Part shown: positions 34,101-44,300 of the stretch, piece by piece
Layout: each line of letters starts with the position of its first letter
How positions within the stretch are numbered: the first letter of the stretch is position 1
DNA from: Undaria pinnatifida
Lineage: Eukaryota > Sar > Phaeophyceae > Laminariales > Alariaceae
DNA length: 64,000 bases
Reading direction: 5' to 3'
NCBI GenBank assembly: GCA_012845835.1
Contig: JABAKD010000009.1
Span: 10,042,785 to 10,106,784, forward strand
The notes under the pieces: generated by a model
What the model was told of the DNA's origin: nothing
Seen by the model: only the letters and a program-made list of their open reading frames with translations
Databases searched by the model: none
Position numbers and translations under genes: made by a program

Positions 34101-36852
34101 GTGATTGGCATGCTGCACAAATCAACGCGCACCGGTTTCGTCGTTCATGTAATATGCTAGTTGCGTCTCCGGGTCCATATGTCGGATCCACAAACCCCCG
34201 CTCGGAATCGCTGACTCTGCACTGTCTCCAGTCTCCATGCCCGCGTAAACATATTCTGCCCCCGCCCACCCTCCGGCGTCATCTTCGCCTCCTAGCAGCT
34301 CTACGATTGCGTCGTGGCCAGCATCTTTGGCATATTTCACGGCGGTGTAGGTGTAGTAGTCTTGGGTCTGAGGAACATCAAGCCGTGCGGAACAGCGTTG
34401 CGAAAGATAATTCGCTGGGGAATTTATTGTCCGTTCCGGGAAGAAACAGATCGGATTTCTGCTCGAAAACAAACAGATATTCCGCAGAGCTACGACTCTC
34501 GAGCGTCTGTAGGACGAGGCAGGGGTCCAATTATGTGACCACATCTTATGCGAGAGGTCCAATATATTGATGTGTGTACCCGATACCCACCGAAAGGATT
34601 GATGAATCGGCCTTGTCGATGAAGAATCTTATCGATATGAAGTACAGCTCCTGGGTTTAGCTCCTGCGGGTTTTGCCTTCTACCGGCGCAAGTGTCGAAG
34701 AATACTACGGGCTGTTACTGAAAGCACTCAGGATGAGCCAACAGCGACAGACAAAAAGCGCGTTTACCATGGCTCCGAATGGCACTGGTGCATCGCTGCG
34801 CCCGCCCAGCGTACACCCACCTAGGCAAGCGAACCGGACCAACACCGTCGATAGCTCCCTATCAAAACACAGTCAGTAATGTCTGACGGTCAGATGTCTT
34901 CCCCTACAGTATAAGATCACCTGTGGCTGTGCGCCGTGCTCCATCAACAAAGAGCAAAGATCGAGGTCCCCTGCGCTGGCAGCGTAATGCAGTGGGGTGC
35001 ACCCATACGTTGTCTCCGCCGCGGACGGGTCAGCGCCCCGCCACAGCAACGCCTCCGCAGCTTCCAACGACAGCGAATCTGAGTAACAAGTGTAGTGCAG
35101 CGGACAGATTCCAACCCCGTTCACGGCCGTGGGGCTCGCACCTTTCGCCAATATAGACTCTACGAGATCCTAGTAGAAACGTCGAAGGGGGAAGGAACGG
35201 GCGCGTAGGGGCGTGCAGGTCTTGGTGGGTGCGTGTTACACTCCGCTGCGCTACCAGTTGTCAATAATCCTTATTCCAAGACAACACCGTGTGATATAGA
35301 CGCAAGCAAGCGCGGCTGTAATCGGTGTGTACAAATGTGACAGGGGTCTGAGTTCCTTAAAATTGACTACTGGTAAAGTATGTGATAAGAGATGGGGAAT
35401 CTCGCCATTCTTCGTCGAGCGCAATAGCTCTGGCTCGCACTTCCCGCGCTCGATGTCAGTGAAACGTCTCGACAAATCATGGCGTGTTGGCAGTCAAAAA
35501 TTGTTATCATCTACGTGTTCGAGACGCGAAACGAGCATCATCTCAGATTCTACACGAATGCTTGAGGGGGAAAAAAATGTTCAACCGGCGTTGCACGGCA
35601 GTCTTTTTATAGTACCAGGTGTATAACTAATTATCTTCGCTACGAGAGACGATTGTGCAGTCTACATTGCATCGCGGTCTGAATCATTTTCGTCATCAAG
35701 ATGCCCCCTTCTCCCCCCCCTCCTCCTGGCATAATGAGCGTCGCACCTCGCAGGCGTGCTGACAGGCGAGGATGAGCAGAGTGTTGCCCTCTTGATCTCG
35801 AACGTCGATTGAGTTGGGCCCCACGCTTGCAAGCGTGAGTTTGACCATTTGGTCCATCGGCCCGTCACTCCCGCCGTAAAAAGGCACCAGACCGAACAGA
35901 GTTCGCATGGTTTCATCCTTGATGAAGTGTCTACGACGATCGGAAACAGCGAACGAGAGGCGTGCGTGGCCAGCCGTTCAGAGAGAGTATAATTTTTAGA
36001 CGCGGAAATATATATGTCGACAAACCTGTTGCTGCCGCAGAAATATAACTACACTCTGAATTGGTTTCTAAAGTGCTTTGCGCCCAAAAATACGAGGTTA
36101 CCCGGTGCAGTTCCAAAGGGATTTGGGTATCATCTCGTATGCGTAGCATTGACCCCTGCTGACGTATATATATACCCAACGTATGCCTGACGCCTACGAA
36201 ATACGACACCTTCCTGCAACGGTAGAGGCGAACCATTTTTTTGTTTCGAGAGCTTTCTCAATTCGGGAATTTAAGACCTGTCCCAAACTCTAATTTGGAG
36301 ATAAGGTAAAACTGCTATGTAATACCGAATGAAAAATTCCATGGAAAAATCCCATGGCCTAGGTACACACAACGAGAATCGTGCACCAAGGAAAAAAGGA
36401 CCGGTTTCCGACGGTTTGGGGTTGAGGGAGCCCTCGTCATTCAGAAACATTTTCAGACGAAAAAGTGTTTCCTCTATTATCGTAGCCAAGCTGCTGCATG
36501 GAAAATCTCGTAGTTAGTTTTCGATGGTAGTGCAAGGCACAAGGCGCGCAGTCTGTAGAGCATGCAAGCACTAACAACCGCGTCCGTTGGCTGTTTCGTG
36601 GTAAGTTCTTGGTCGGCGGTTAACCTTTGATCCTTACCTATTTGTGGGTCGTTTACGCTTCGCTTTCCCAGCCTTTGGCCCGGCTTTATCCCTTTCTTCG
36701 AACACCACCTCCTCTTTGCCCTCGCTGTTCGGCCGCGACCCAATCGGTGCTTGGTTAGGGTCCGCACGATCACCATCGAGGACCACAGGGAAAGCCCCGA
36801 CGCCTCCATCTGACGACCGCTCCTTCTCATTGAAGCTGTCGCGTCTTTGGTC
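25471..36852 (-). CDS. Kinesin-14-type protein with ankyrin repeats, WW-like domain and degenerate motor
   Basis: Sixteen minus-strand exons join in phase, from the 5' end: 36852-36638, 35930-35747, 35169-34921, 34367-34133, 33773-33553, 33187-33014, 32600-32328, 31856-31713, 30924-30739, 30414-30250, 29760-29656, 29044-28910, 28179-28084, 27872-26823, 26244-26129 and 25570-25471 (TAA stop). Together they give about 1215 residues without an interruption, N terminus not assigned. Domain order is a charged leader, ankyrin repeats, a WW-like domain, a Pro/Ser/Thr linker, a long coiled coil, a kinesin-14 neck, the motor and a short coiled tail. C-terminal motors of kinesin-14 type move or cross-link microtubules toward minus ends. 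Ankyrin and WW modules would recruit partners. Two introns (after 29656 and after 28910) appear to use GC donors. Exons came from frame, motif and phase, so a small exon may be missed. Confidence 0.8.
28910..33187 (-). CDS. Kinesin gene, central part: linker and coiled-coil stalk
   Basis: The exon at 33014-33187 begins ADFKGMLKTLLASYGVKEWE. The exon at 32328-32600 encodes a Ser/Thr/Pro-rich linker with the repeat SAPVITV occurring twice. Exons 31713-31856, 30739-30924, 30250-30414, 29656-29760 and 28910-29044 are rich in Glu, Lys, Gln, Ala and Leu with heptad-like spacing (for example KELTEERQRQKAVLDEQQSA and KVEKLQAALADD), as expected of a dimerisation stalk. All five are in phase 0 at both ends, a pattern that allows exon loss or gain without frame change. 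The donors after 29656 and 28910 read GCAAGC and GCGAGT, apparently GC-AG introns. Confidence 0.75.
29098..29124. repeat. (AT)n microsatellite
   Basis: About 12 AT dinucleotides, in an intron of the kinesin gene. Confidence 0.9.
29481..29552 (-). tRNA. tRNA-like sequence, probably a pseudogene or tRNA-derived element
   Basis: The minus strand gives a 71-base cloverleaf-like string: acceptor arms TCGTCG and CGACGA, a D-arm TGGG/CCCA, and a good T-arm GCAGG-TTCGAGT-CCTGC. The anticodon arm pairs badly, so no anticodon can be assigned and I do not claim a working gene. Its 3' end (TGCCGACGA) matches the complement of the primer site of the small LTR element at 39626-40019. It overlaps a kinesin intron. 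Confidence 0.3.
31220..31292 (+). repeat. Dispersed repeat R2, copy in a kinesin intron
   Basis: GGGTTAAGGAAGCCCCGTCC-ATCAGAAAAT followed by GCTGCCTCTACCGTA matches the R2 family also seen at 36390-36490, 55018-55105, 55570-55690 (inverted), 57800-57880 (inverted) and 61000-61060 (inverted). The shared core is GGGTTAAGGAGCCCCGTCAT with a nearby CTCTATCGTAGCA-like end. Confidence 0.6.
33553..36852 (-). CDS. Kinesin gene, N-terminal part: ankyrin repeats and WW-like domain
   Basis: Residues are counted from the first visible codon at 36852. Residues 1-72 are charged (DQRRDSFNEKERSS, then KAGKAKRKRP). Ankyrin units follow: GNTLLILACQHACEDLVESI around 119-138, then ICPLHYTCYSDSLSLEAAEA and GCTPLHYAASAGDLDLCSLL up to about 211, and a last unit YTAVKYAKDAGHDAIVELL. 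A WW-like domain spans roughly residues 274-300: LWIRHMDPETQLAYYMND, then ETGESWWE. The two spaced tryptophans, the YY pair and the TG turn fit the WW fold, with Trp-Trp where Trp-Pro is usual. Exon borders fall inside both the ankyrin and the WW domains, and the phases match at every join, which strongly supports the splicing. Confidence 0.8.
36390..36490 (+). repeat. Dispersed repeat R2, copy in the first visible kinesin intron
   Basis: The phrases GGTTTCCGACGGTTTGGGGT, GAGCCCTCGTCATTCAGAAA and CCTCTATTATCGTAGCC follow the same order as in the other R2 copies. It is the most complete plus-orientation copy outside the 55-kb region. Confidence 0.65.
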
Positions 36853-38136
36853 CTGCGATATCAGGGGAGGGGGGCTTCAGCCCAAGACTTGGCATACAGC
36901 AGTGCCGCGTATTCATAAACCGAATATATACTTTTATAAAAATATTTTGAGGACGTCAGCCGTGAGTTCGACGAATTTCGGGTGAATACTCATCTTTGCA
37001 AGCTGCGTTGTTGGTGCGTGTAATATTCTATGTGGGTGAGTTTTTTAATAGAAGGGGTCCTATTCTTTTGTTTTAAATATGTATACAAGCATATGTTTTG
37101 TTTTTCTCCACTATAATGGTTGGTGTTGGTGTTTTTACTCTAGGTGGGGAAGTTTGAGCTAGATCTAACAACATATCTATTTTACAAGTTTATTACTGTA
37201 GTTTTCACTAGACTATACTGCTCTATCATATTTGGGAGTTTCGGATTGGAGCTCTAAAGAGCCAGAAACAAGGACACATAATTAGGAATAAGGGCCACCA
37301 ACAGCCCGCTTTGGAATTTTCCCGAGAAAATTAAAAGCGGCGGAATCGTCAGGACGAAAATACGGCGCGGGGAACAGGTGGTACAAACCGTGCTGCACAA
37401 ATCGATACGGGCCGCCCACTACTACACATACACGGCGGGTTCAGGTGCTAGCTGTGTCGATGCGCGCCTTTTTTTCCCCCTTTCGCGGTGCGATCTCTGT
37501 ATGTCGCACCCAATTTCTGTAACCCCAAGACGGCTACTACTGCTGCAATACGTACACATCCTGCCGCCCCCTTTCCCGGTCCGTCCGTCTCCGTGTTCAG
37601 GCAACAACTTTTTTCGGCATGTATGTGAAGGTCGTTTTTGTCGTGCGCACAAGACAGACGTCGTGATCTGCGCGCATCGTCAACACCGTGCTGCACGTAA
37701 AACGGCCCGAGGTAGGACGAATGTAGTACGGTTGCCATATTTTACCTCCTGTGCGAGATACAAGTAAGTCTACTTGATTTGTCACCGTGATGCTGCTGTG
37801 CGGCGGTTCTACATACATACATGTAGACTAGTGGCCTGGGGATCGTGAAATTTGATTTTTTTTCCGTGCTTCTTTTTTTCTGAAGGGCACAGCGAAAAGC
37901 TTTTGCGGGCAGCTTTGCTACGCGGATGGAGGCGTCTAGTCTATAACCACACACCAGCGGCCCCACCGAGACACCTAGCACATTCGTCCTAAGCGTACTG
38001 CTGTTGTCTTTCTTGTGGTTGTTTGTGCACTCGAGACATACGACTGAGAGAGGAGCGGCATGTATGTATGTGTTTCAACGAAAAAAAAACAGAACGAAGA
38101 GGCCCGCGAAGAGGCTCCCCCCTCTCTCTCTGTCAC
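36853..38136. other. Intron or intergenic stretch upstream of the kinesin exons
   Basis: I see no supported exon here. It contains a relative of the dispersed repeat at 8370-8552 (GTTCGACGAATTTC and CATCTTTGCAAGCTG near 36967-37005). A long plus-strand frame at 37378-37767 is cysteine- and arginine-rich without known motifs and is probably chance. If the exon at 38137-38464 belongs to the kinesin, this is an intron. Confidence 0.45.
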
Positions 38137-38464
38137 CCTTCTGCGCGAGCACCAGGTCATGGAGTGTGTTCCACTTCTTGCTGACCCTCGTCTTCTGCTT
38201 CGGCTCAGTCGGCTGGGCCGCGGCTGCTACCTGCTTGCCGAGTACCACGGTGACTGCTTCCACCTCCTCGTCATCATCGGACTGCTGCTCCTCTCCTCCC
38301 CTCCTCCCAACCTCCTCCGCGTGCCGCTCGCCAAACTTCCTAAACCCCACATAGCCCGTGGACCGGGTCGCCTGCTGATCACCGGCCCCAGCCTCTCTAG
38401 CCTTTTGGCTAGGATTGCGTGCTCTACCACTGGCGCGCACAATGTTTTTTGCAGCAGCCCGTGT
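38137..38464 (-). CDS. Charged exon of unknown family (possible kinesin N terminus or part of the MGNAAS gene)
   Basis: A minus-strand exon runs from the acceptor CGCGCCCAG to a donor reading AAGG|GTGACA, or alternatively CAG|GTAGCA at 38231. It encodes about 109 residues: TRAAAKNIVRASGRARNPSQ, an acidic patch EEQQSDDDEEVEAV and a basic end KKWNTLHDLVLAQK. Its 5' phase matches the GC-type donor of the exon at 40278-40976. With the alternative donor its 3' phase matches the first kinesin exon at 36852. The chain MGNAAS exon, this exon and the kinesin is therefore possible but not proven. No domain is recognised. Confidence 0.5.
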
Positions 38465-38793
38465 CTGGGCGCGTTAAATCTGGAGAGCTAAAAGAACTCC
38501 AAGATTTAGCGCGCCCTCACGCGGTTTATTTCTAAAAATTACGCTGTTGACTCTTTAGGACTACGGGACTGTCAACTATTTGCATATTTAAGCCGGCTAA
38601 TCCCTAATTATTGTTCCTTATTTGTAGGTTTTGACGACTCCGAAACTCTCTATTATGGTAGGTGGTTTATTTTGTTTTTCCTCCGCTTAAATATCGGGAA
38701 GAGTACGAATACAGAGTATTACTATTAATAGGTATCTAATATGTTAATATTAATACGGCATTCGATAATAAAAGTCGGCTACTCCCAAAAACA

Positions 38794-38878
38794 AGACTCT
38801 GTGAGACTCGAACCCACGGTCCCCAAATTGATACGCTGTCACCCTAACATTTGAACTACAGATAGCATGTACGCGTGA
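38794..38878 (-). other. tRNA-like fragment (decayed tRNA or SINE head)
   Basis: The minus strand contains TAGTTCAAATG, a good box A, and GGGTTCGAGTC, a good box B, with a paired T-stem (GTGGG/CTCAC) and tRNA-like spacing. The acceptor and anticodon stems do not pair, so this is not a working tRNA gene. A tRNA-derived SINE or an old tRNA copy fits best. Confidence 0.35.
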
Positions 38879-39625
38879 AGACAAATTATGTTTTTATAAA
38901 TGACCCTACTTTCCGCTCTCTCATTATTTCGGCTTTATTCTAGTACGAAATATTCTTGTTTACAACAGTACGTAGCTGATCGCAGAATATTAATCTTCAT
39001 ATGATACCGTTTATATTACTGAGTCATGTCATCATGCAAAAATTGGGAAGTTATTTCCCCGCATGGGGATTTTATCACCTGTTAGTCTAATTACACTGGC
39101 TATTTGCACTAGGTTACTGGGTCAGGTCATATGAAGAGTCGATGAATTGGAAGTACACCACTCATCATGGAAAGTCAACGAGTTGTGAGCTAGCATGACT
39201 TGTGAGCCGACGAGTTGTGAGCATGACTAGTGAGTATCATCAGCATGTTGTGGTATACTCATGGTGCTTCCCTTGTATAGGCAGGGCACAGCAGCAGTGT
39301 ATATCCAGTCCATCCCGCCCTTCCTGACTTGTTATGGTCGCTCCAACATGAATGCTTGTATCCCGTCCATGACATGTCATTCTCGTTTTTCCTGGACCGC
39401 ACTCATTTTCAGCTCTATTCACTCGTATATTAACCTCCTTCGTCGCCAAATGTATTGATCGTTGGCATCTGAATACTGCTGTAATGACCACTTCCCGAGA
39501 TTAAGCCGAAAACTGCGCGTGGGGCACCACTCTGAACGCAAATTTAAGACCCGTTGTCGTATTAATAACAATACTAAATGATCCCAAAGTTTTCGTCGCG
39601 CGGGGAGTACGAATTCATGTACGAG

Positions 39626-40019
39626 TGTTACAAGGCTTAGTTCGGGTAAGCTATCGTTTAACCTTTTGCTAGTGGTCAAATGGACTAATACCCCACTAAT
39701 TTCCTTAACAAATGGCGTCGTCGGCACGACCATGGGTTTTTTGGGTCGTGGGTTCGGTCCCCACCATCCACAATAATAAACTTTTTATATTTTCCCCATG
39801 TCGAACTTGAAAAATACTCTCCCTGGTACCCCAGGGAATGAAACGGCTTGGATAAATGACAGGTCCGCCCATATATATATATATATATATATATATCCGG
39901 CCGACCTGCTATCCCGCTGTTTCAGGGGGGGAAAGTGTTATAAGGCTTAGTTTGGGTAAGCTATTGGTTAACCTTTTGCAAATGGCCAAACGGATTAATA
40001 CCCCACTAATTCCCTAACA
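39626..40019 (+). mobile_element. TRIM-type miniature LTR element
   Basis: Two direct terminal repeats of about 85 bp (39626-39710 and 39936-40019) begin TGTTA and end TAACA. Two bases after the left repeat comes a primer-site-like TGGCGTCGTCGGCACGA, the complement of a tRNA 3' end with CCA. Just before the right repeat is a purine tract (AGGGGGGGAAAG). The four bases CGAG flank both ends as a target duplication. With 394 bp in total and no coding capacity it is a terminal-repeat retrotransposon in miniature. The terminal repeats differ at roughly one position in eight, so the insertion is old. An AT microsatellite (about 39873-39896) lies inside it. Confidence 0.8.
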
Positions 40020-40277
40020 CGAGTGTGCAAGGGACCAACCTGCGTGCTGAGCGGCTGGGTCCGTGAACAACACCCCCCCCCCGAATGAAGAAAGTCTGGT
40101 GTAATATATAACGAGTGTGTTGGTAGGGAACGTACGCTCGAACCACTTATTACCCTGGTATAGCGTATCCTTTTGTCACGGAGTACGTGCTGCAGGACTG
40201 CTGCCAGGACAAAACAAAATGTGAATGATACACAGGGGTTTGCACGACGTACTCCCTACTGCTGCTGTATGTCTTGC

Positions 40278-40976
40278 CTGTGGGACAAAGAATGTGTCGT
40301 CGGAAGCGTCGTCGTCCCAGCTATCGTCGGACCCACTACCCCCACTACTGGTGTACGACGAACTCGTGTACGACCCGCCGCTTGAGCCGCTCGCGGTGCC
40401 GACAGAACCAGCATCCTCCCCCGAGCTCCGCCTCCCAAGATCCCCTCCCGACCGTTGGTCCTCCTTCTCTTCCTTGGCATCATCCGTGTGGCTTTTCGTG
40501 GAGTGAACGACCTCGCCTCTTCGTGAATTGCGATGTTGAGCAACTCCCACGTCCTCTCGTTCGTCTCGGGCCCGACTATTAGGCGACCCACCTTCGGTCG
40601 TGTCCTTGTCACCTAACCCTAACCCTCTGCCACCGCCACTGCCAGCAGAACGGACATCGTTGAGAGATTTTCGTACTTTCTCTCGCACGCTTTCGGCTTT
40701 CTGGAGGATGGATGTGGTCCCTGCCGTCTTGGCAGCGGCGGCGGCGGCGGCGGCGGCGGTTGTGCCGTCCCCTCTCCCCTGAGAAAGTGTAGGTACGTGC
40801 TCGTCATGTTTGGACTCCGCTGTCCTAGGCGTTTCTCGGCCGACGCTTTTTTTTTTAGGCCGCTGCGCAGCCGCCGACACGACCGTAACTTTTCGACCGT
40901 GAGAAGCCCCGAACTCTGCAGCGGCTTCCTTCGCAGAATGAAGCTTCTTCGGGATGACGCTCGCGGCGTTCCCCAT
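40278..40976 (-). CDS. First exon of a possibly N-myristoylated, low-complexity protein (MGNAAS)
   Basis: A minus-strand frame of 233 codons begins MGNAASVIPKKLHSAKEAAA. MGNAAS fits the N-myristoylation signal (Gly2, small residue at position 6), which would tether the protein to membranes. The rest is low complexity: an alanine run, Arg/Glu/Ser stretches, then Gly/Ser/Tyr repeats (YTSSSYTSSGGSGSDD) and an acidic end DDASDDTFFVPQ. At that point a GC-type donor (CAG|GCAAGA) joins in phase to the exon at 38137-38464. Without splicing the frame would end at 40176. I recognise no domain. It diverges from the NACHT gene, with about 370 bp between the start codons. It may be a gene of its own or the N terminus of the kinesin. 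Confidence 0.55.
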
Positions 40977-41348
40977 GTCAGCATTGCAGGTATCATGCGA
41001 GTATCCTACATGTGTCAGGCATTAGATCCGGCGCATATGGATGGCGTTCGGCTCGATGTTCGCTTGTGTTTGCTGTCTTGCTTGCCGTCCTGTCGGGACT
41101 GTCTTCAGTAAATAATAATTGCGCCGCATTTTTTTGAAACCGTCGTTTCCTTACTAAATCCTAGTGGTATTTTTTTCATCTTGGAAGATTCCGACGAGCG
41201 TATTTCGTGTAGCATACCAGGTAAGCGATAATGGCATAGTCTACACACAGAATACGGAACCTACACCCCCACGTCCATAAAGCCTCAGGGGAGAGAGTGC
41301 TCAGAGGCTGGGCGGGCGAGCCCGTTCAGAGCTCCGAGTAAAGCACCC
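40977..41348. promoter_or_regulatory. Likely shared (bidirectional) promoter region
   Basis: 372 bp separate the divergent start codons of the MGNAAS exon (minus) and the NACHT gene (plus). The region has an AT-richer middle (AATAATAATTGCG near 41115) but no TATA box or other element that I would name. The promoter role is inferred from the layout only. Confidence 0.35.
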
Positions 41349-44300
41349 ATGTCGTCGACGACACGGCCTCCTTCGCGCCATGTGTGCATAGGGGACATGG
41401 AAGAGGAGCTTCATAAAGCTTTTGCGATGGCAAGGTAAGATCCCGCCGCCGCCGCGGCGTCATGAATGAGATCGTCCGCAAAAAGAGGGTCTTCTACGTA
41501 CGTAGGACGTCCTCCCTTAAGCACGTTGAAATCTGATTTCTACGCAGGGTATCCTCCCTTTTGCTGAAATGTGTTTGCTTGTCCCCTGCGTGCCGTATGA
41601 TATGTCCTATTGCTTTCCACCCTCCCGACAGAGTACCGGGAGGGACTGACTTCGTGTACGAGCGAGATCACGACGCGTTCGCTAGGCTCGACGAATTTTG
41701 CAACTGGAACCAGGTACGAGTAGAAGAACGACACCATGCATGATGCATGCGACGCAACGGTGCTGGCCTGGTGGTCATTCGTACAAATTTTCTGTTGCTA
41801 GCAACTTCGCCTCTACGGCCCAAAAGAAGTGCACCGTACTGCTGGAGTGCATCGCACCGCTGTAGTCGCCGAGTCACACGCTGATGATGAAGGTTATACC
41901 AGGTATGCACGCAGCTGGTTCAGACTTTCTCTCGGTCTGGTCGTTCGCATACCATGCAGTAGGATATTCTTGGTAGTTGGTGGTATTCCTATCAATAAAG
42001 TAGACTACAAGTATTGGTGGGCTTTAACCTTGACCAGACGTGCTGCTGTGTTGTGTCTTCTTGTACCACGTCGCCGTGGATAACACAGATGTCGGAACCA
42101 GCAGCCCCTTTGATCGTATCTGGACCCTCTGGCTCCGGGAAGAGCGCGCTCCTCGCCAACTGGCTTCTACATTTCCGGCGACGCTTGGAGGAGCGGCCCA
42201 AGCACGGGGGGCCTTTGGAAGAGCCCTTCATTTTTACTCACGCTGTCGGGTAAGTATTTGCTATGGCATCCGCCTCATGGCCGCCGCACCTCGAACGTAT
42301 TTCCACCACTTTGTCTGTGCTGCTGTGAGCGCCGCTGAACGGTCTACGCCCAAAATCAAATTGTTGTATATACGAGTACGTAACATACAATACGTTCTCG
42401 CTTAAAGTACAGCACTTTGCCGATATCGTATTACCCGTCATGCAGAGAGGGGGGTTTCGACCATTCAATCGGTCGAACTCACAGATCACGTATCGCGTTG
42501 GAATATCGTTTTATGAATCGTACGACAATGATGACATGATGGCGGTAACTAGGTGTAATTAATCAGTACCCGGTAATATGAGATTTGGAAGAGGGGGTTT
42601 GAAGGTGATATCGAAGTTTTGCCACTTAATCGAAAATAATCGTGTTACACCTTGCCTCGAATTGTGTTGCTTAATGCCTTGCAAGAAAAACTTGCTGGTC
42701 AGGAGCACGGGATGTTAAACACCCAACGGTCTCATGAGGCATCTCATCTCATCTCTAAGGACAATGTTATATTGTTTGCCGGCGTCATGAATGTGCGGGA
42801 TAATGCATATATAGGTGTACTCGACACGGAGTCGACGTCGATCAGTTGCTGTGGAGGCTTCTGGCAGACGTCAAACAGCGGTTCGACTTAGCTCGAAACG
42901 TCCCCAACGAGGCAGAACGCCTTAGCTGGGAGTTACCACGATTCCTCGATTTGGCCGCAAGGAAAGGACGCCTAGTCATCGTCATCGACGGGCTCCATCG
43001 TCTCCAAGACAAAAACGGTGACAACAAACAAACGAGGGGCAGGAGGGCGGATAACCCCTTCTTAGAACTGCATGCACAAATGGTGAAAAACTACTTGAAA
43101 CCACTGTGGGACATGTTTGCTACTATGGCTACTGTAGTATTAAAATGTTTCAAGTGTTGTGCCCTTTCCAAGATGACCGTCACGCGTTCCGACACAATGC
43201 ACGCTTACCAGGTCCTTTTGACATAGTCCCGCGTTGGAACTTTGGTGGTTTGGTGACGGTAGTGATCCCACAACCACGACCAGCAACCAGGCTAAAAAAA
43301 ATGGAGGCGTCGTCACGTTCCACGAAACAGACGGTTTTACCGTAAGAAAGATTTTCTTGTAGGTCGGAGCAACCCGCAGTCCGCGCATTCTACAAAGGAA
43401 TTCCTCTTGTTGTAACCCCCCAGTTTGCGGGCGATATCTGCCGCTCGATTGGCACTGTAATGCGATAACGGCATCGACACCCTTACGCGTCGACGCCAAT
43501 ACGCTCCAACGTTACCGCTTGACGCTGTATTGCAGGGGCCGAGACCGGCCTTCAGTGGCTTCCGCTCCGAGTTCCTGGGAACGTCCGGCTTATCGTCACC
43601 GCCACGCACCCGGACCCAAACTACCTGCAGCTTCACGAGCAGAAAATCCGACAGCACATGATGAACCCTCACCATGCACTAGCGTCTCAATCATCCAGGG
43701 CTAGTAGCTGCGACGGGGGCGAGACAGACACGACATACTTTGACTTCATGGGGGGGAAAAATCCAGACATTGTCGACACCAAGGGAGATGGCGAGGCCGA
43801 ATACGAGAGCAGCCATCGACGGCGGAAGGTTAGATTGTTGAAACGAGCATTCCCGGCAATGATGGGCTAGCCGTTGGCATGCTTCGCTTTGTCCGAGCGC
43901 TTCAAAGTGCCAGCAGCGGATGTCGCTGCTGAGGGCTCCACAATAGACACAGCTCATCAGAAGCAACAATCACATGCTCTATAAACGATGACGGATGTCA
44001 TACGGTAGTCTCGGTTTTCATGCGGCGGTATAATTGCCATACTTCGCGTTCGGATTGCGACTAGAAGGTGATCGTAGCTGTGTCCACGAGACCTCTGTTC
44101 AAAAGCGGCTGGGGTGTGATAGGAGCAACCGGTCGCCCCGGTGGCGTATCAGGTTATCCTCGAGCCTGGTACAGGCCAGTTTCATGAGTTCGAGTCCCCT
44201 CGAGTGCATGCTCGTATAAATTCGTAGGGACTTTTGACTGTGCACAAATTGATTTGTGGAAAGCGCGAGAGCATGAGTTAGCAACACTCGATAAAAAATC

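Noticed and set aside
40616-40628. CCTAACCCTAACCCT as a second telomere-type tract
   Set aside because: Only about two units, and it lies inside the MGNAAS coding exon (reading GLGLG on the minus strand), so chance is more likely.
41802-41902. Possible NACHT gene exon reading [13 protein letters not shown]
   Set aside because: Good splice-like ends, but including it breaks the phase into the P-loop exon, while skipping it keeps phase and the spacing usual in the family.
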